64,000 nucleotides of DNA from Nostoc linckia FACHB-104 (GTDB lineage: Bacteria; Cyanobacteriota; Cyanobacteriia; Cyanobacteriales; Nostocaceae). Made by a program: the position numbers and the translations under genes. The notes under the pieces are model-generated. The model did no database searches. It saw only the letters and a program-made list of their open reading frames with translations, and had not been told where the DNA came from. The stretch lies in NCBI RefSeq assembly GCF_014696615.1, contig NZ_JACJQJ010000003.1, positions 186,001 to 250,000 on the forward strand, in the 5' to 3' direction. Below, in pieces: positions 62,971-64,000 of the stretch. Position 1 is the stretch's first letter, and the number at the start of each line of letters is the position of its first letter.

Positions 62971-63036
62971 GCTAAACTTGCCATTCTCTCTTTTAATCAG
63001 TGATGAATAGAAAGCTATTTTTTGGAGGTAGCAATA

Positions 63037-64000
63037 ATGACTCGTTATGATAAGATTTTTAACTCAAAAGAAACCACAGAAGAAGTATTGAATCCAGAAG
63101 AAGCTGTAGCGGCGATCGCGGTAATCACTGCGATCGCAGATTCTTCTCTAGAGGATGTGGATGCAGAAAGTTTAGCCAGCGTCCTGTGGGATTTCGAGGT
63201 TTTTGACGAATATGCAGAAGAGGAAATCACCGAAATCGTCTATAGGTTAATCGACATCGCCGAAACAGAAGGACTTGGCGCTTTGTTTAATATCGCCAGT
63301 GCAGCCTTGGGAGATGATATTGTACTGGATGGTTTTGCGGCTGGTGCGATCGTCCTGGTAGATGAAGAACTGATGATTCCGACAGCAAAACAGGCTTATC
63401 TCAAAGAATTACAAGCAGCTTTAGATTTAGAAGATGAAGAAGCAGAAGAAATTATTCAAGAGGTAATTGCTGCTGTTGCTGAAGGAGAAAATGCTGAGTT
63501 CGCAGATGATGAAATGGAAATCACATCACCTGAAGATTATATTGACTCGGTGTATGAATCGCCTTTAGGAAATTTTACAGTTCCCATTCCTGTTAAATCA
63601 CAGGATGGAGGTAGGATTCAAAGCCAAGAAGGAGTAGTTGGCTTTTCTGATGATGTGGGTACTTTATTGCGAATTGATTATTATCCTATTCTGCCCGAGT
63701 ACCTAGAGGATATAGAAACTGTAGGACAGGAAGAATATCTCCAATCAATTTTAGTAGAAAAATATGTGCCTCAGGCAATTTATGCCAATGTCCCAAATTC
63801 TGAAATCAAGTATGCTGAATATTTAGAAGATATCCTAGATGGTGCTTACTACGTATTAGTTGATATGCCTCAAGGCTCAACAATTTCTAAGCAAGAAAAT
63901 AATGGTAATGCTAAAAGGTTAGATGCGTACCGAGGATTAATTACCTTTATGAATTCTGACTTTTTATATATAGTCAGCAATCAGCGTAGCTTTTTAAATG
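63037..64000 (+). CDS. TerB-like domain protein, 3' end missing (runs off the window)
   Basis: ATG at 63037 with GGAGG upstream; an open frame of 321 codons reaches the window end. Residues 20-150 form an acidic all-helical region of the TerB/tellurite-resistance type (EEAVAAIAVITAIADSSLED; YRLIDIAETEGLGALFNIAS). After an acidic linker, residues about 190 to the end start a different alpha-beta domain (FTVPIPVKSQDGG; LLRIDYYPILPEYLEDIE) that I do not recognise. It is very acidic overall, with no signal peptide. TerB domains are found in stress and phage-related ter systems, but no other ter gene is visible. Confidence 0.75.
   Translation, partial: MTRYDKIFNSKETTEEVLNPEEAVAAIAVITAIADSSLEDVDAESLASVLWDFEVFDEYAEEEITEIVYRLIDIAETEGLGALFNIASAALGDDIVLDGFAAGAIVLVDEELMIPTAKQAYLKELQAALDLEDEEAEEIIQEVIAAVAEGENAEFADDEMEITSPEDYIDSVYESPLGNFTVPIPVKSQDGGRIQSQEGVVGFSDDVGTLLRIDYYPILPEYLEDIETVGQEEYLQSILVEKYVPQAIYANVPNSEIKYAEYLEDILDGAYYVLVDMPQGSTISKQENNGNAKRLDAYRGLITFMNSDFLYIVSNQRSFLN

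Overview
The window looks like chromosome of a filamentous, heterocyst-type cyanobacterium (Nostocales: Nostoc, Calothrix or Tolypothrix relatives). The evidence is dozens of HIP1 octamers (GCGATCGC), tandem heptanucleotide repeats (STRR) in many intergenic gaps, two SLH/OprB porins, a Cph1-class phytochrome with its small response regulator, very large PAS/GAF kinases, and a TPR-CHAT protein. No rRNA, tRNA, CRISPR array or complete insertion sequence was found.

Layout. 0-8.2 kb: lysS is followed by a compact module of HigB/Gp49-like toxin, HTH antitoxin and TPR-CHAT protease. It is closed by a second, diverged copy of the lysS 3' end. Beyond it lie two unknown genes, one of which repeats the C-terminal domain of the antitoxin. 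8.2-8.7 kb: two small MITE-like elements, one inserted in the edge of the other, each with a perfect 10-bp target duplication. 8.7-20 kb: glyoxalase-like, sigma-like, TPR and secreted proteins, a sensor kinase and polyphosphate kinase (ppk) divergent around a long STRR array, a single-domain response regulator, a GNAT acetyltransferase and thrC. 20-34 kb: a membrane-anchored unknown, two tail-to-tail porins, a P2-type ATPase with a stress protein, ilvD and a divergent LysR regulator. 34-49.4 kb: a same-strand signalling block (two REC-kinase fusions, a 1268-aa PAS/GAF kinase, rcpA, cphA, a mannosyltransferase and a 1160-aa hybrid kinase). 49.7-64 kb: PEP synthase carrying an in-frame STRR insertion, a small membrane protein, a membrane-spanning HEAT-repeat STAND-type NTPase, a GH13 amylase with CBM20, a class D beta-lactamase, a two-domain PPK2, a lipase-like hydrolase and a truncated TerB-like gene.

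How the genes fit together. ppk and the two-domain PPK2 cover polyphosphate synthesis and use. cphA-rcpA is a classical red/far-red two-component pair whose neighbours could extend the pathway. The toxin, antitoxin and CHAT genes are packed like one transcription unit (14-bp overlap, then a 2-bp gap) under a TTGACA/TATATT promoter with a built-in palindrome. They resemble a defence or regulated-death cassette. Because the cassette sits between two copies of the lysS tail, it is the best candidate here for a mobile, little-described system. All functional statements are from reading the sequence; no database search was run.
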